NCBI GenBank assembly: GCA_021782295.1
Contig: JAJXVC010000118.1
Location: forward strand, 1 to 6,139
Length of the DNA stretch: 6,139 nucleotides
Direction: 5' to 3'
From: a bacterium
Lineage (GTDB): Bacteria; Eremiobacterota; Eremiobacteria; Baltobacterales; Baltobacteraceae
Shown here piece by piece: positions 1 through 5,864 of this stretch (position 1 is its first letter; each line of letters opens with the position of its first letter). Below the pieces are notes generated by a model. That model made no database searches. It saw only the letters and a list, made by a program, of their open reading frames with translations, and was not told where the DNA came from. The translations under genes were made by a program, and so were the position numbers.

Positions 1-9
1 GAGCGTCAT
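1..9 (-). CDS. Start of the next operon gene, probably the second BMP-type ABC permease (partial)
   Basis: Only three codons (ATG ACG CTC, reading M-T-L) are inside the window. The ATG overlaps the stop of the upstream permease as ATGA, the same arrangement as the ATPase/permease junction, which suggests the operon continues past the window edge. In known BMP-type importer operons (for example yufN-yufO-yufP-yufQ of Bacillus) the gene after the first permease encodes a second permease that forms the heterodimeric channel. The identity here is therefore inferred from gene order alone. Three codons carry no homology information, and no strong Shine-Dalgarno is visible before this start, only a G-rich stretch. 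Confidence 0.45.
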
Positions 10-1022
10 TGTGCAGCCGCCCCGCGCGCACCGAGATAGCGCCGCGCTGCAAGCGCAAATACGAGCAAGCCTTCGATCACATGAATGGCATCTTTCGGGA
101 CGGCCGCGGCGGCTTGCAAGGCGAGTCCACCCGACTCCAACGCGCCGAATGCAAGTGCGGCGACGCAGATCGCCAACGGTTCGAGCCCGCCGACGAGCGC
201 GACGGCGATCGCGATGAAGCCGTATCCCGGCGAGAGTTGCGTGTTGAAGCGATGCAATTCACCGGCGACGAGCGCCGCGCCGCCCATTCCCGCAAGCGCC
301 CCCGACCACGCCATCGCCGCGAGTGCGATGCGCGATAACGAGATACCGGCACGACGGGCGGCCTCGGGTGCTTCTCCCGCGGCGCGCAGGCGATAGCCGA
401 ACCACGTGCGATTGAGAATGTATCGCAATGCGAATGCGGCGAGCAGCGCAATGGGCAGCGCGATCGTCGCGCGCGTCTGCGGCAGCAACGTCGGCAGCCA
501 ATACGCGTGCGGAAGCAACGAGAGCTCGGGACCCGCTGCATCGGGTGCGCGCAGCGGCCCCGTTACCAGATAGAGCGCGAGCGAGGCGGCAATAAAGTTG
601 AGCATCAACGTGGAGATCACTTCGTTTGCGCCGCGAGCGGCCTTGAGCCAGCCGGCGATCGCTCCCCACACTGCACCGCCGAGTGCGCCGGCAAGAAAGA
701 TCGCCGCAATTGCAAGCGCCGGTGCAACCTCGATGCGCGTTCCGATCCAACCCGCAAGAAGACCGCCGACGAGCAACTGTCCCTCGGCGCCGATATTAAA
801 GAGACCGGCACGAAAGGCAATCGCAATGCCGAGCGCCGGGAAAAGCAGCGCCGTCGTGCTCGCCAGCGTCTCGGCAATTTGCTGCTTTCCGCCGAAGGCG
901 CCGTAGAAAAATGCGTTGAAGCCGAGAATCGGCGAGACGTGCGACGCAAGCATCGCCAGCGACATCGCTGCGACGACGCCGAGCGTACCGAGCAGCAGCG
1001 CCTTTATACTCTCGCGATTCAT
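6..1022 (-). CDS. ABC transporter permease, BMP/nucleoside-importer type (BPD_transp_2 family)
   Basis: 338-residue polytopic inner-membrane protein, normal for the first permease of nucleoside (YufP/NupP-like) importers. An N-terminal membrane segment lies at about residues 8-26, followed by several Ala/Leu/Gly-rich segments from about 55 to the C-terminus. Hallmarks of the family are visible: FNIGAEGQ at residues 75-82, GANEVISTLMLN at 131-142, an EAA-like cytoplasmic loop LRAAGEAPEAARRAGI at 212-227 that would contact the ATPase, and SPGYGFIAIAVALVGGLEP at 264-282. The ATG at 1022 overlaps the ATPase stop (ATGA) and has GGTGA four bases upstream, implying translational coupling. It would pair with a second permease starting at position 9. 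The substrate is probably purine nucleosides or a related ligand; that is inferred from the family and is not specific to these residues. A branched-chain amino-acid or sugar permease is less likely given the adjacent BMP lipoprotein. Confidence 0.93.
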   Translation of the reverse strand: MNRESIKALLLGTLGVVAAMSLAMLASHVSPILGFNAFFYGAFGGKQQIAETLASTTALLFPALGIAIAFRAGLFNIGAEGQLLVGGLLAGWIGTRIEVAPALAIAAIFLAGALGGAVWGAIAGWLKAARGANEVISTLMLNFIAASLALYLVTGPLRAPDAAGPELSLLPHAYWLPTLLPQTRATIALPIALLAAFALRYILNRTWFGYRLRAAGEAPEAARRAGISLSRIALAAMAWSGALAGMGGAALVAGELHRFNTQLSPGYGFIAIAVALVGGLEPLAICVAALAFGALESGGLALQAAAAVPKDAIHVIEGLLVFALAARRYLGARGAAAQ

Positions 1023-2413
1023 GCGCTCACCATCAATCGGCCGATTGTATCGCGGTCGAAACGCCGATCCGCGAACTCGCCGCGCAGTGCGCCGCGCGCG
1101 ATAACGACGATCCGATCGGAGAGCGCGAAGAGCTCGTCGAGTTCGAACGAGACGAGCAAGATCGCTGCACCGCGATTGCGCGCCGCGAGCAATTCGCCGT
1201 GCACCGTCGCGGTCGCGCCGATATCGATGCCGCGCGTCGGGTTGTAGGCGATAACGAACGGCGGGTTATCGATCAGCGCTCGCCCCACGACGAGTTTCTG
1301 CTGGTTGCCCCCCGAGAGCGTTGCGAGCGGTGCGTCGATGCTCTCGGTGCGGACGTCGAAGCGCTCGACGATCGCCGCGCACTGCGCGCGCGCCGCAGCG
1401 CGGTCGATGCGCCACGAACCGTTCCCTGCGGCGCGTTCGCGCCCCAACATCGCGTTCTCGACCAGCGACCAGGCGGGAATCACCGCCTCCAGCAAGCGAT
1501 CTTGGGGAATGATGCCGATCGCTGAGGGGCGATCGATCGTTCCGCGAAAGGGCGTCAACCCCGCGAGTGCGTCGGCGAGCGCGCTCTGTCCGTTCCCTTC
1601 GACACCCGCGATGCCGAGAATCTCTCCGGCGGCAATGTGGAGCGAGAGATTTTCGATCACCCCGGGAACCGTGAGCTCTTTGACGCGCACGACGACCGCG
1701 CCGTTCGTTGGTTGATGCGACGGAATCGAAGGAATCTCTCCGCCGATCATCGCGCGCGCCGTTTGGTCGCGCGTGATTTCGGTGATGGGGCGCCGTTCGA
1801 CAACGCGTCCGCGCCGTAGCACCGTAACACGCTCGGCATGGGCGAAAACCTCGTCGAGCTTATGTGTGATCACCAGAGCGCCGACGCCGTTTTGCGTCAG
1901 GAGCGCAATCGTCGAGAAGAGTCGCTCTACTTCGCCCGGCGAAAGCGCCGCGGTCGGCTCGTCGAGAATCAGAATGCTCGGATCGCGCGCAAGTTCGCGC
2001 AATAATTCGACGCGTTGCCGAATACCAACCGGGAGATCCTCCACCAAAGCATCGGGATCGACGTCGAGCCCGTAACGCTCACCGAGATCGCGAACGAATG
2101 CGCGCGCCGCATCGCGATCGATTGTCGCGAACCGTCGTGGCTCGCGCCCGAGAACGACGTTCTCCCACACGCAGAGCCGGTCGATCAGCGCAAAATGCTG
2201 GTGCACCAATCCGATGCGCCCGTTCCGTTCGATCTCACCTGCGTCGGCGAGCAGTTCTCCCGCGGCGATTGCGGCGAGTGTCGATTTTCCCGCTCCGTTC
2301 TCGCCGACCAGCGCGTGAATCTCGCCGGCTTCGCAAGAAAGATCGACGGCGTCGAGCACTTGCAGTTGCCCGTACCGCTTCGAAATTCCCCGGAGCCGTA
2401 ATGAACCGCTCAG
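1019..2413 (-). CDS. Two-domain ABC transporter ATPase of a BMP/nucleoside importer (probable CTG start)
   Basis: Cytoplasmic energising subunit with two fused nucleotide-binding domains, as in YufO/RbsA-type ATPases. Numbering is from a CTG start at 2413 (464 residues). Domain 1 has an A-loop Tyr14 (SKRYG), Walker A GENGAGKST at 37-45, a Q-loop VHQHF with Q72, signature LPVGIRQR at 127-134, Walker B ILILDE at 147-152 and H-loop His184. Domain 2 has a lysine-less Walker A (GVEGNGQS, 270-277), a good signature LSGGNQQ (366-372), a degenerate Walker B (AYNPTRG) and Ser422 at the H-loop position. This asymmetry is usual in the family, so domain 1 is the likely hydrolytic site. The first conventional start, GTG at 2359 (446 residues), would remove beta strand 1 and the A-loop Tyr, so I prefer CTG at 2413. 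That CTG overlaps the lipoprotein stop as CTGA. The 3' end overlaps the permease start. Confidence 0.93.
   Translation of the reverse strand: MSGSLRLRGISKRYGQLQVLDAVDLSCEAGEIHALVGENGAGKSTLAAIAAGELLADAGEIERNGRIGLVHQHFALIDRLCVWENVVLGREPRRFATIDRDAARAFVRDLGERYGLDVDPDALVEDLPVGIRQRVELLRELARDPSILILDEPTAALSPGEVERLFSTIALLTQNGVGALVITHKLDEVFAHAERVTVLRRGRVVERRPITEITRDQTARAMIGGEIPSIPSHQPTNGAVVVRVKELTVPGVIENLSLHIAAGEILGIAGVEGNGQSALADALAGLTPFRGTIDRPSAIGIIPQDRLLEAVIPAWSLVENAMLGRERAAGNGSWRIDRAAARAQCAAIVERFDVRTESIDAPLATLSGGNQQKLVVGRALIDNPPFVIAYNPTRGIDIGATATVHGELLAARNRGAAILLVSFELDELFALSDRIVVIARGALRGEFADRRFDRDTIGRLMVSA
1027..1031 (-). promoter_or_regulatory. Shine-Dalgarno-like GGTGA before the permease start
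   Basis: GGTGA lies within the last codons of the ATPase gene, four bases before the ATG at 1022. It matches exactly the GGTGA plus four-base arrangement before the proposed CTG start of the ATPase, which supports a shared coupled-initiation layout at both junctions. Confidence 0.5.
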
Positions 2414-3426
2414 AGCTTCACCGGCTGAAACTTCGCAAGCGCACGCAACGTCGCCGGCGGCACGATTTGTCCATCGACGATCGCCGCGCGAATACGCGCG
2501 AGCCGCGCGATGCGTGCGGGGCCGATTTTTGCACGCGTGTACTGAAAATTCGTCAGCGAAACGCCGCCCTCTCGTAACCCGAAGACAACGTGGCCGTGCA
2601 TCGGCTTTCCATCTTGGTACGCTTTCGCGACATCGAAGACCGCAACGTTCACGCGCTTGACCATCGATGTAAGCACTTTTCCGGGCGCGAGAGCGTCTTG
2701 ATTGGAATCGACGCCGATGGCGTACGCGCCTCGCCGCGTCTCGACCGCTTCGATTGCCCCCATCCCCGCCTTCCCGGCAGCGGCGTAAATGATATCGGCA
2801 CCGTCGTTGAGTTCGACATCGGCGAGTTCCTTGCCGGCGGCAACGTCGTCGAAGCTACCGATATATTTCGCGTCGACCTTTATATGCGGATCGATCTCGC
2901 GCGCTCCGGCGATATAGCCGGCCTCAAATTTGTGCAACAGCGGAATATCCTGTCCGCCGAGAAAAGCGATGTGTTTGCTCGGGCTCATCATCGCTGCGAG
3001 CGCCCCTGCGAGAAAAGAACCGTCCTGTTCGCGAAAGGTGATCGACACGACGTTGGGTTCGTTCACGACTGCATCGACGATGGCAAAATGGGTGTGCGGG
3101 TGATCTTGCGCGATCTGATCGAGATCTTTGCTCATTAAAAACCCGATTGCATAAATAACCGAAAAACGTTCGTTTGCGAGCGCTTCGAGATTTGGTTGGT
3201 AGTCGGCTGCGGAGCGCGATTGAAGAACCGATATATGCGCCCCGAGTAGTCGGTGCGCGTGGAGCAGTCCACGATAGGCCGAGTCGTTGAACGATTTATC
3301 GCCGAGTCCACCGATATCGGTGACCATGCCGAGCGAGAGGCCGCGCCCGCTCTCGGTGCTCGGTGCGCACGAGATGATGAGTGCCGCAAGGGCGCAGGCC
3401 GAGATCGCGCGTGCGAGGATTCTCAT
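2410..3426 (-). CDS. BMP-family substrate-binding lipoprotein (nucleoside-type ABC importer)
   Basis: 338-residue basic membrane protein/Med-family (PnrA/TmpC/YufN-like) solute-binding protein. The N-terminus is a lipoprotein signal: Arg2/Arg6, a hydrophobic core at about 7-18, and a lipobox IISC with the lipidated Cys20. The mature protein would be membrane-anchored on the periplasmic side. Family blocks appear in order: VTDIGGLGDKSFNDSAYRGL (35-54), AIVDAVVNEPNVVSITF (115-131), EQDGSFLAGALAAMM (133-147), FLGGQDIPLLHKFEAGYIAG (155-174), YAAAGKAGMGAIEA (214-227) and GVDSNQD (238-244). In PnrA the Asp of the last block is known to contact ribose hydroxyls, so a nucleoside ligand is likely but not proven. 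The ATG at 3426 has AGGGA five bases upstream and a stop just before it in frame. It is the first gene of the operon; the stop overlaps the ATPase start. No promoter could be recognised in the 59-base divergent gap. Confidence 0.95.
   Translation of the reverse strand: MRILARAISACALAALIISCAPSTESGRGLSLGMVTDIGGLGDKSFNDSAYRGLLHAHRLLGAHISVLQSRSAADYQPNLEALANERFSVIYAIGFLMSKDLDQIAQDHPHTHFAIVDAVVNEPNVVSITFREQDGSFLAGALAAMMSPSKHIAFLGGQDIPLLHKFEAGYIAGAREIDPHIKVDAKYIGSFDDVAAGKELADVELNDGADIIYAAAGKAGMGAIEAVETRRGAYAIGVDSNQDALAPGKVLTSMVKRVNVAVFDVAKAYQDGKPMHGHVVFGLREGGVSLTNFQYTRAKIGPARIARLARIRAAIVDGQIVPPATLRALAKFQPVKL
2418..2422 (-). promoter_or_regulatory. Shine-Dalgarno-like GGTGA before the CTG start of the ATPase
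   Basis: GGTGA, a four-base spacer (AGCT), then CTG overlapping the lipoprotein stop as CTGA. The layout matches the GGTGA, four bases, ATGA junction at 1019-1031. It is the main evidence for choosing CTG at 2413 over GTG at 2359. Confidence 0.5.
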
Positions 3427-3431
3427 TCACA

Positions 3432-3436
3432 TCCCT
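3432..3436 (-). promoter_or_regulatory. Ribosome binding site of the BMP lipoprotein gene
   Basis: AGGGA on the minus strand, five bases before the ATG at 3426. It fixes the start that also gives a complete lipoprotein signal peptide. Confidence 0.6.
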
Positions 3437-3474
3437 GCTACGACGGACGGAGGCGCGAGCCTGCGTCGAGAAGC

Positions 3475-3481
3475 GAGGGGG
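3475..3481 (+). promoter_or_regulatory. Ribosome binding site of the DUF5069 gene
   Basis: GAGGGGG, four bases before the ATG at 3486. It supports this start over the in-frame ATG at 3381, which would lie inside the divergent lipoprotein gene and add an Arg-rich, non-family leader. Confidence 0.6.
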
Positions 3482-3485
3482 CGAT

Positions 3486-3944
3486 ATGGAAAGAATCGAT
3501 CTGACCCTCGCTCCCCCGCGCCGATGGAGCGATGAACTCGGCGGCATCCGCTGGCTTCCCCGCATCATCGACAAGGCGCGCGCCGCGCTCGGCGGTGCGT
3601 TGGGGAGCTATCTCTACGGTCAGAGCCCGGGCGACGAAATGCTCCTGCGCGTCCTGGGCACCGATTATCCGACCTTCACGCGCATCGTTCGGGAGGCGCC
3701 CGATGACGCCGCGATCCTCGCAACGCTCGAAGAGCGTTTTCCCGAAGGGGTCGCGCGCGCGCGCCGTTGGTCGAGCCGACCCGTGCCGTTCGTTTTACGG
3801 TCGGCGGCGTGGGTGCTCGATTTCGACGATGGCTATATCGATGGACCGCTCGCCCCGGTGCGCAAGCCGATTCAAGCGCTCTATACGCTCGTTGCCCTTA
3901 TGGTGCGCGCGGTGCGGAAAAATACCGCAAAGGAAGCCCTATGA
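3486..3944 (+). CDS. DUF5069 family protein
   Basis: 152-residue soluble protein with no signal peptide. It resembles the DUF5069 family, whose members typically open with a D-L-T-x-x-x-P-R segment followed by an L-P-R-x-x-D-K-A/G-R-A block and a G-Y/S-Y motif. Here the matching parts are IDLTLAPPRRW (4-14), LGGIRWLPRIIDKARAALGG (18-37) and SYLYGQSPGDEMLLRVLG (41-58). The rest is helical and Arg-rich: ERFPEG (83-88), then FDDGYIDGPLAPVRKPI (113-129) and a basic tail. The family has no established biochemical function that I know of, and I do not assign one. The start is chosen by the strong GAGGGGG before the ATG. The stop codon overlaps the arginase ATG as ATGA, so the two proteins are probably co-translated. 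The only internal hint of function is this tight link to arginase. Confidence 0.75.
   Translation: MERIDLTLAPPRRWSDELGGIRWLPRIIDKARAALGGALGSYLYGQSPGDEMLLRVLGTDYPTFTRIVREAPDDAAILATLEERFPEGVARARRWSSRPVPFVLRSAAWVLDFDDGYIDGPLAPVRKPIQALYTLVALMVRAVRKNTAKEAL
3930..3936 (+). promoter_or_regulatory. Ribosome binding site of the arginase gene
   Basis: AAGGAAG within the last codons of the DUF5069 gene, about five bases before the ATG at 3941. It decides the arginase start in favour of the ATGA overlap rather than the in-frame ATG at 3767, deep inside the DUF5069 gene. Confidence 0.6.
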
Positions 3945-4828
3945 TCGCGGCGCAGCGAGCGATGCGCGAACGCGTCGACATCGTCGGTGTTCCGATGGAT
4001 TTGGGCGCGAGCCGTCGCGGGGTCGACATGGGGCCGTCGGCAGTGCGCTATGCACGACTGCACGAAAAATTGCGCGCGATCGGCGTCACGCGCATTGAAG
4101 ATCGCGGCAACCTGCACGTGCCGATTCGCGAATCCCTTGCGGTGAGCGATCCCCATGCGAAGTACATCGAAACGATCGATGCTGTCTGCTCCGAACTCGC
4201 CGAAATCGTCGAGCGCGTTCTCGCCGAGAAGAGTTTCCCCATCGTATTAGGCGGCGATCATTCAATCGCGATGGGTACGCTCGCCGGTTTGACGCGCGCG
4301 CGCGGCACCGCTCCGGGCATCGTGTGGATCGATGCGCATAGCGATATCAATAGTCCGAAAAGTTCGCCATCGGGGAACGTGCATGGAATGCCGCTCTGGT
4401 TTGCATTGGAGAGAGGCTATGCAGATCGCAACCGAACGGTGCAGATCGGTCTGCGCGACGTCGATGCAGTGGAGAAAAAAAATCTCCGCGAGTCGGGGGT
4501 GCGCGCATTCACGATGACCGATGTCGACCGGCTCGGTATCTCGCGCATCATGGAAGAAGCGATCTCGATTGCGGGTGCCGCCGGTTCGATTCATATCTCG
4601 TTCGACATGGACGGCATCGACCCGAGCGAAGCGCCGGGCACCGGCACGACGGTGAAGGGCGGATTGAGTTTTCGCGAAGCGCACCTCGTGATGGAGATGT
4701 TGGCGGCGAGCGGGCAGGTTGGTTCGTTGGAGATGGTCGAGGTCAATCCGATTCTCGACCATCGCAATCAGACCGCCGCACTCGCCGTCGGACTCATCTG
4801 CTCGGCGCTCGGGCAATCGATCCTGTAA
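3941..4828 (+). CDS. rocF: Arginase (L-arginine amidinohydrolase)
   Basis: Cytoplasmic binuclear-manganese enzyme of the ureohydrolase superfamily, hydrolysing arginine to ornithine and urea. At 295 residues it has the usual bacterial arginase length. Metal-ligand motifs are all intact: LGGDHS (103-108, His107), WIDAHSDIN (129-137, Asp131, His133, Asp135) and ISFDMDGID (219-227, Asp222, Asp224). SGNVHG (144-149) carries the catalytic His148 and the substrate-binding Ser/Asn typical of arginase. GGLSFRE (240-246) and EVNPILD (267-273, Glu267) match the arginase C-terminal core. The N-terminal [21 protein letters not shown] block and RDVDAVEKK (172-180) favour arginase over agmatinase or formimidoglutamase. 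DAHSD has Ser where many arginases have Ala, a known tolerated variation. Start ATG at 3941 has AAGGAAG upstream and overlaps the DUF5069 stop. It converges on tonB with a 10-base gap. No ornithine catabolic gene is adjacent. Confidence 0.93.
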   Translation: MIAAQRAMRERVDIVGVPMDLGASRRGVDMGPSAVRYARLHEKLRAIGVTRIEDRGNLHVPIRESLAVSDPHAKYIETIDAVCSELAEIVERVLAEKSFPIVLGGDHSIAMGTLAGLTRARGTAPGIVWIDAHSDINSPKSSPSGNVHGMPLWFALERGYADRNRTVQIGLRDVDAVEKKNLRESGVRAFTMTDVDRLGISRIMEEAISIAGAAGSIHISFDMDGIDPSEAPGTGTTVKGGLSFREAHLVMEMLAASGQVGSLEMVEVNPILDHRNQTAALAVGLICSALGQSIL

Positions 4829-4838
4829 CGCGACGCGC

Positions 4839-5519
4839 TTAGAGGCGAATCGTCGTCTCGCCGGTGCAGGCGATTCCACCGCCGCAGACGGCGGGATCCC
4901 ACGATGCGTCGGCGAGCAGTGCGAGGATGCGCGCGCGACTCGCGGCATCGATCGGCGGCGTGAACGAGAGCGCGACGATGTGGCCGTTCCCGTCGACGCG
5001 CACTCTCATCGTCGCGTGGAGAGCGAGGGCGCGCAGACGACGCGCAGTGCGATCGTCGAGGACCGGTTCCCGCTGGCTCGCGCCGAACGGCATGTAGCCG
5101 CCGCGGTCGAGCCGCTCCGTGCTGGCGAGCCGCACCGGCGCGGGGCTCGCCGTCGCCGCCGGCCCGGGCGTCGCGCTCGGTGCGGGGCTCGGCGAAGCGG
5201 GTGCGGGTGCTATGGCGAGCGCGATCGGTGCGCTTGCGACGGGTGCGCGATGCCGCGCCGGCCGTATCGATGCCGGAGCGGGGGCGACGGGGCGCGGATG
5301 CGCCGGTACCGGCGAGCGGGCCGGCTGAGGCGAACGCCGCGCCCGTGCGAGCTCGATACGCGCGACCTGGGCGAACGCGATCGTCGCAACGCTCGGGCGC
5401 CGCGAGCGCACGGCGACGAGCGAGGGGAGCAGCGCGATCAGCACGAGATGGAGCGCGAGCGAGGCGGCGAAGGCCGCGCTCATCCGTCGCCGTCGGTCGT
5501 CGCTGCGCTCGAGCATCAT
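4839..5519 (-). CDS. TonB-like energy transducer (periplasmic, Pro/Ala-rich)
   Basis: 226-residue protein with TonB architecture. It has a short Arg-rich cytoplasmic N-terminus, one membrane helix at about 14-35 (SAAFAASLALHLVLIALLP), a Pro/Ala-rich periplasmic spacer (about 63-130) and a compact C-terminal alpha/beta domain (about 155-226) reading MRVRVDGNGHIVALSFTPPI and ending TTIRL. The helix carries S20-xxx-H24, the SxxxH pattern that couples TonB to ExbB/ExbD, so it likely transmits proton-motive force to outer-membrane transporters. The C-terminal domain resembles TonB_C (an I/V-x-D-G-x-G repeat and a WDPA segment) but is short, and it contains Cys212 and Cys218 flanking a Gly-rich turn. 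No exbB, exbD or receptor gene is in the window. The ATG at 5519 has no clear Shine-Dalgarno and is partly within an inverted repeat; Met13 (5483) is a possible alternative start. TolA or a generic TonB_C protein is the main alternative. Confidence 0.8.
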   Translation of the reverse strand: MMLERSDDRRRRMSAAFAASLALHLVLIALLPSLVAVRSRRPSVATIAFAQVARIELARARRSPQPARSPVPAHPRPVAPAPASIRPARHRAPVASAPIALAIAPAPASPSPAPSATPGPAATASPAPVRLASTERLDRGGYMPFGASQREPVLDDRTARRLRALALHATMRVRVDGNGHIVALSFTPPIDAASRARILALLADASWDPAVCGGGIACTGETTIRL

Positions 5520-5552
5520 CGAAAGTTCGGCTGGAAGCCCTGCGACTTTCGA
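5519..5552. repeat. Nested inverted repeat between tonB and the glutaredoxin gene
   Basis: Perfect 8-base arms TCGAAAGT (5519-5526) and ACTTTCGA (5545-5552) enclose a second inverted pair GGCT (5529-5532) and AGCC (5536-5539) around a 3-base loop. As tonB-strand RNA this folds into an 8-bp outer stem, an asymmetric internal loop (2 against 5 bases) and a 4-bp inner stem. The outer arm ends on the first base of the tonB ATG, so it could control translation. As DNA it could be a dimer-binding operator between the divergent genes. It has no U-tract, so it is not a standard terminator. Confidence 0.55.
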
Positions 5553-5603
5553 CGGAACAAAGCGAGAATGCTCTTGCCAGCAGGGGCGGCGCGCGATTTT
5601 GCC

Positions 5604-5609
5604 TATTCA
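5604..5609 (+). promoter_or_regulatory. Possible -10 element for a leaderless glutaredoxin mRNA
   Basis: TATTCA ends six bases before the ATG at 5616, which would put a +1 near the A of the start codon. No Shine-Dalgarno precedes this ATG. No -35 box is found at normal spacing: TTGCCA at 5574-5579 is 24 bases away. This is weak. Confidence 0.25.
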
Positions 5610-5615
5610 TTCCCT

Positions 5616-5864
5616 ATGATCGCGACCGAAATCGTTCTTTACCAAGCCGAATGGTGCGGCTACTGCGCGCGGGTACGGGCGGTGATGACCGATCTTCTGC
5701 TCGATTATCGCATCGTCAACGTGCCCCGGAGCCATGGAGAGCGGGCGATCGTGAAAGAGATCTTCGGCCGCACGGGGATTCCCTCGCTCGTCGACGGTGA
5801 CGTGAAAATCGCCGACGACGACGATGCGATCATCGCCTATTTGCGCAAGACCTACGGAAAGTAG
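5616..5864 (+). CDS. Glutaredoxin-like thiol-disulfide oxidoreductase (CGYC)
   Basis: 82-residue cytoplasmic thioredoxin-fold protein of normal small glutaredoxin length. Strand 1 (EIVLYQAEW) leads directly into the active site C14-G-Y-C17. It is followed by helix 1, strand 2 (DYRIVNVPRS, 30-39), a GIPSLVDGD segment with the cis-Pro56 that forms the substrate groove (54-62), and a C-terminal DDDDAIIAYLRK helix. It would reduce disulfides, or glutathione mixed disulfides if the host makes glutathione; mycoredoxin-like use of another thiol is possible. I chose ATG at 5616 because the fold begins there. An in-frame ATG at 5568 would add 16 residues (LLPAGAARDFAYSFP plus Met) that look unlike the family. 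It is divergent from tonB, and its 3' end overlaps the convergent DUF92 gene by 13 bases. Confidence 0.88.
   Translation: MIATEIVLYQAEWCGYCARVRAVMTDLLLDYRIVNVPRSHGERAIVKEIFGRTGIPSLVDGDVKIADDDDAIIAYLRKTYGK

Noticed and set aside
205..212. GCGATCGC octamers (205-212, 655-662, 6017-6024) resembling the cyanobacterial HIP1 repeat.
   Set aside because: Three copies in 6 kb are explainable by GCG and ATC codon preference in GC-rich coding sequence, and the gene style does not otherwise indicate a cyanobacterium.
507..1247. A 246-codon plus-strand frame opposite the permease and ATPase genes.
   Set aside because: Its composition is charged and repetitive with no recognisable domain, and it spans two real genes antisense.
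3451..3462. AGGC-GCGA-GCCT mini-hairpin with a GNRA-type loop in the divergent 3427-3485 gap.
   Set aside because: The stem is only four base pairs and is expected by chance. I could not identify a convincing promoter, operator or riboswitch in this 59-base gap.
4844..4862. GGCGA/TCGCC inverted pair near the convergent arginase/tonB ends, considered as a terminator.
   Set aside because: It has only 5-base arms, a 9-base loop and no T-tract, and it lies inside tonB coding sequence.
4262..4948. A 228-codon minus-strand frame antisense to arginase.
   Set aside because: It is His/Arg-rich and has no motif; the plus strand encodes an intact arginase through the whole interval.
5119..5328. A Gly/Ala-rich plus-strand frame resembling a low-complexity surface protein.
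   Set aside because: It is the antisense of the Pro/Ala-rich TonB spacer; the reverse complement of Pro/Ala codons gives Gly/Ala codons.
4768..5610. A 280-codon minus-strand frame overlapping tonB.
   Set aside because: It is Arg/Ala-rich with no family motif and is in a different frame from the TonB protein, which has a membrane helix, a Pro-rich spacer and a C-terminal domain.
4719..5864. A long plus-strand open frame (381 codons) covering the arginase end, the tonB antisense and the glutaredoxin.
   Set aside because: Only its last 82 codons look like a protein (glutaredoxin). The rest is Arg-rich low-complexity translation antisense to tonB and out of frame with arginase, a typical GC-rich shadow.
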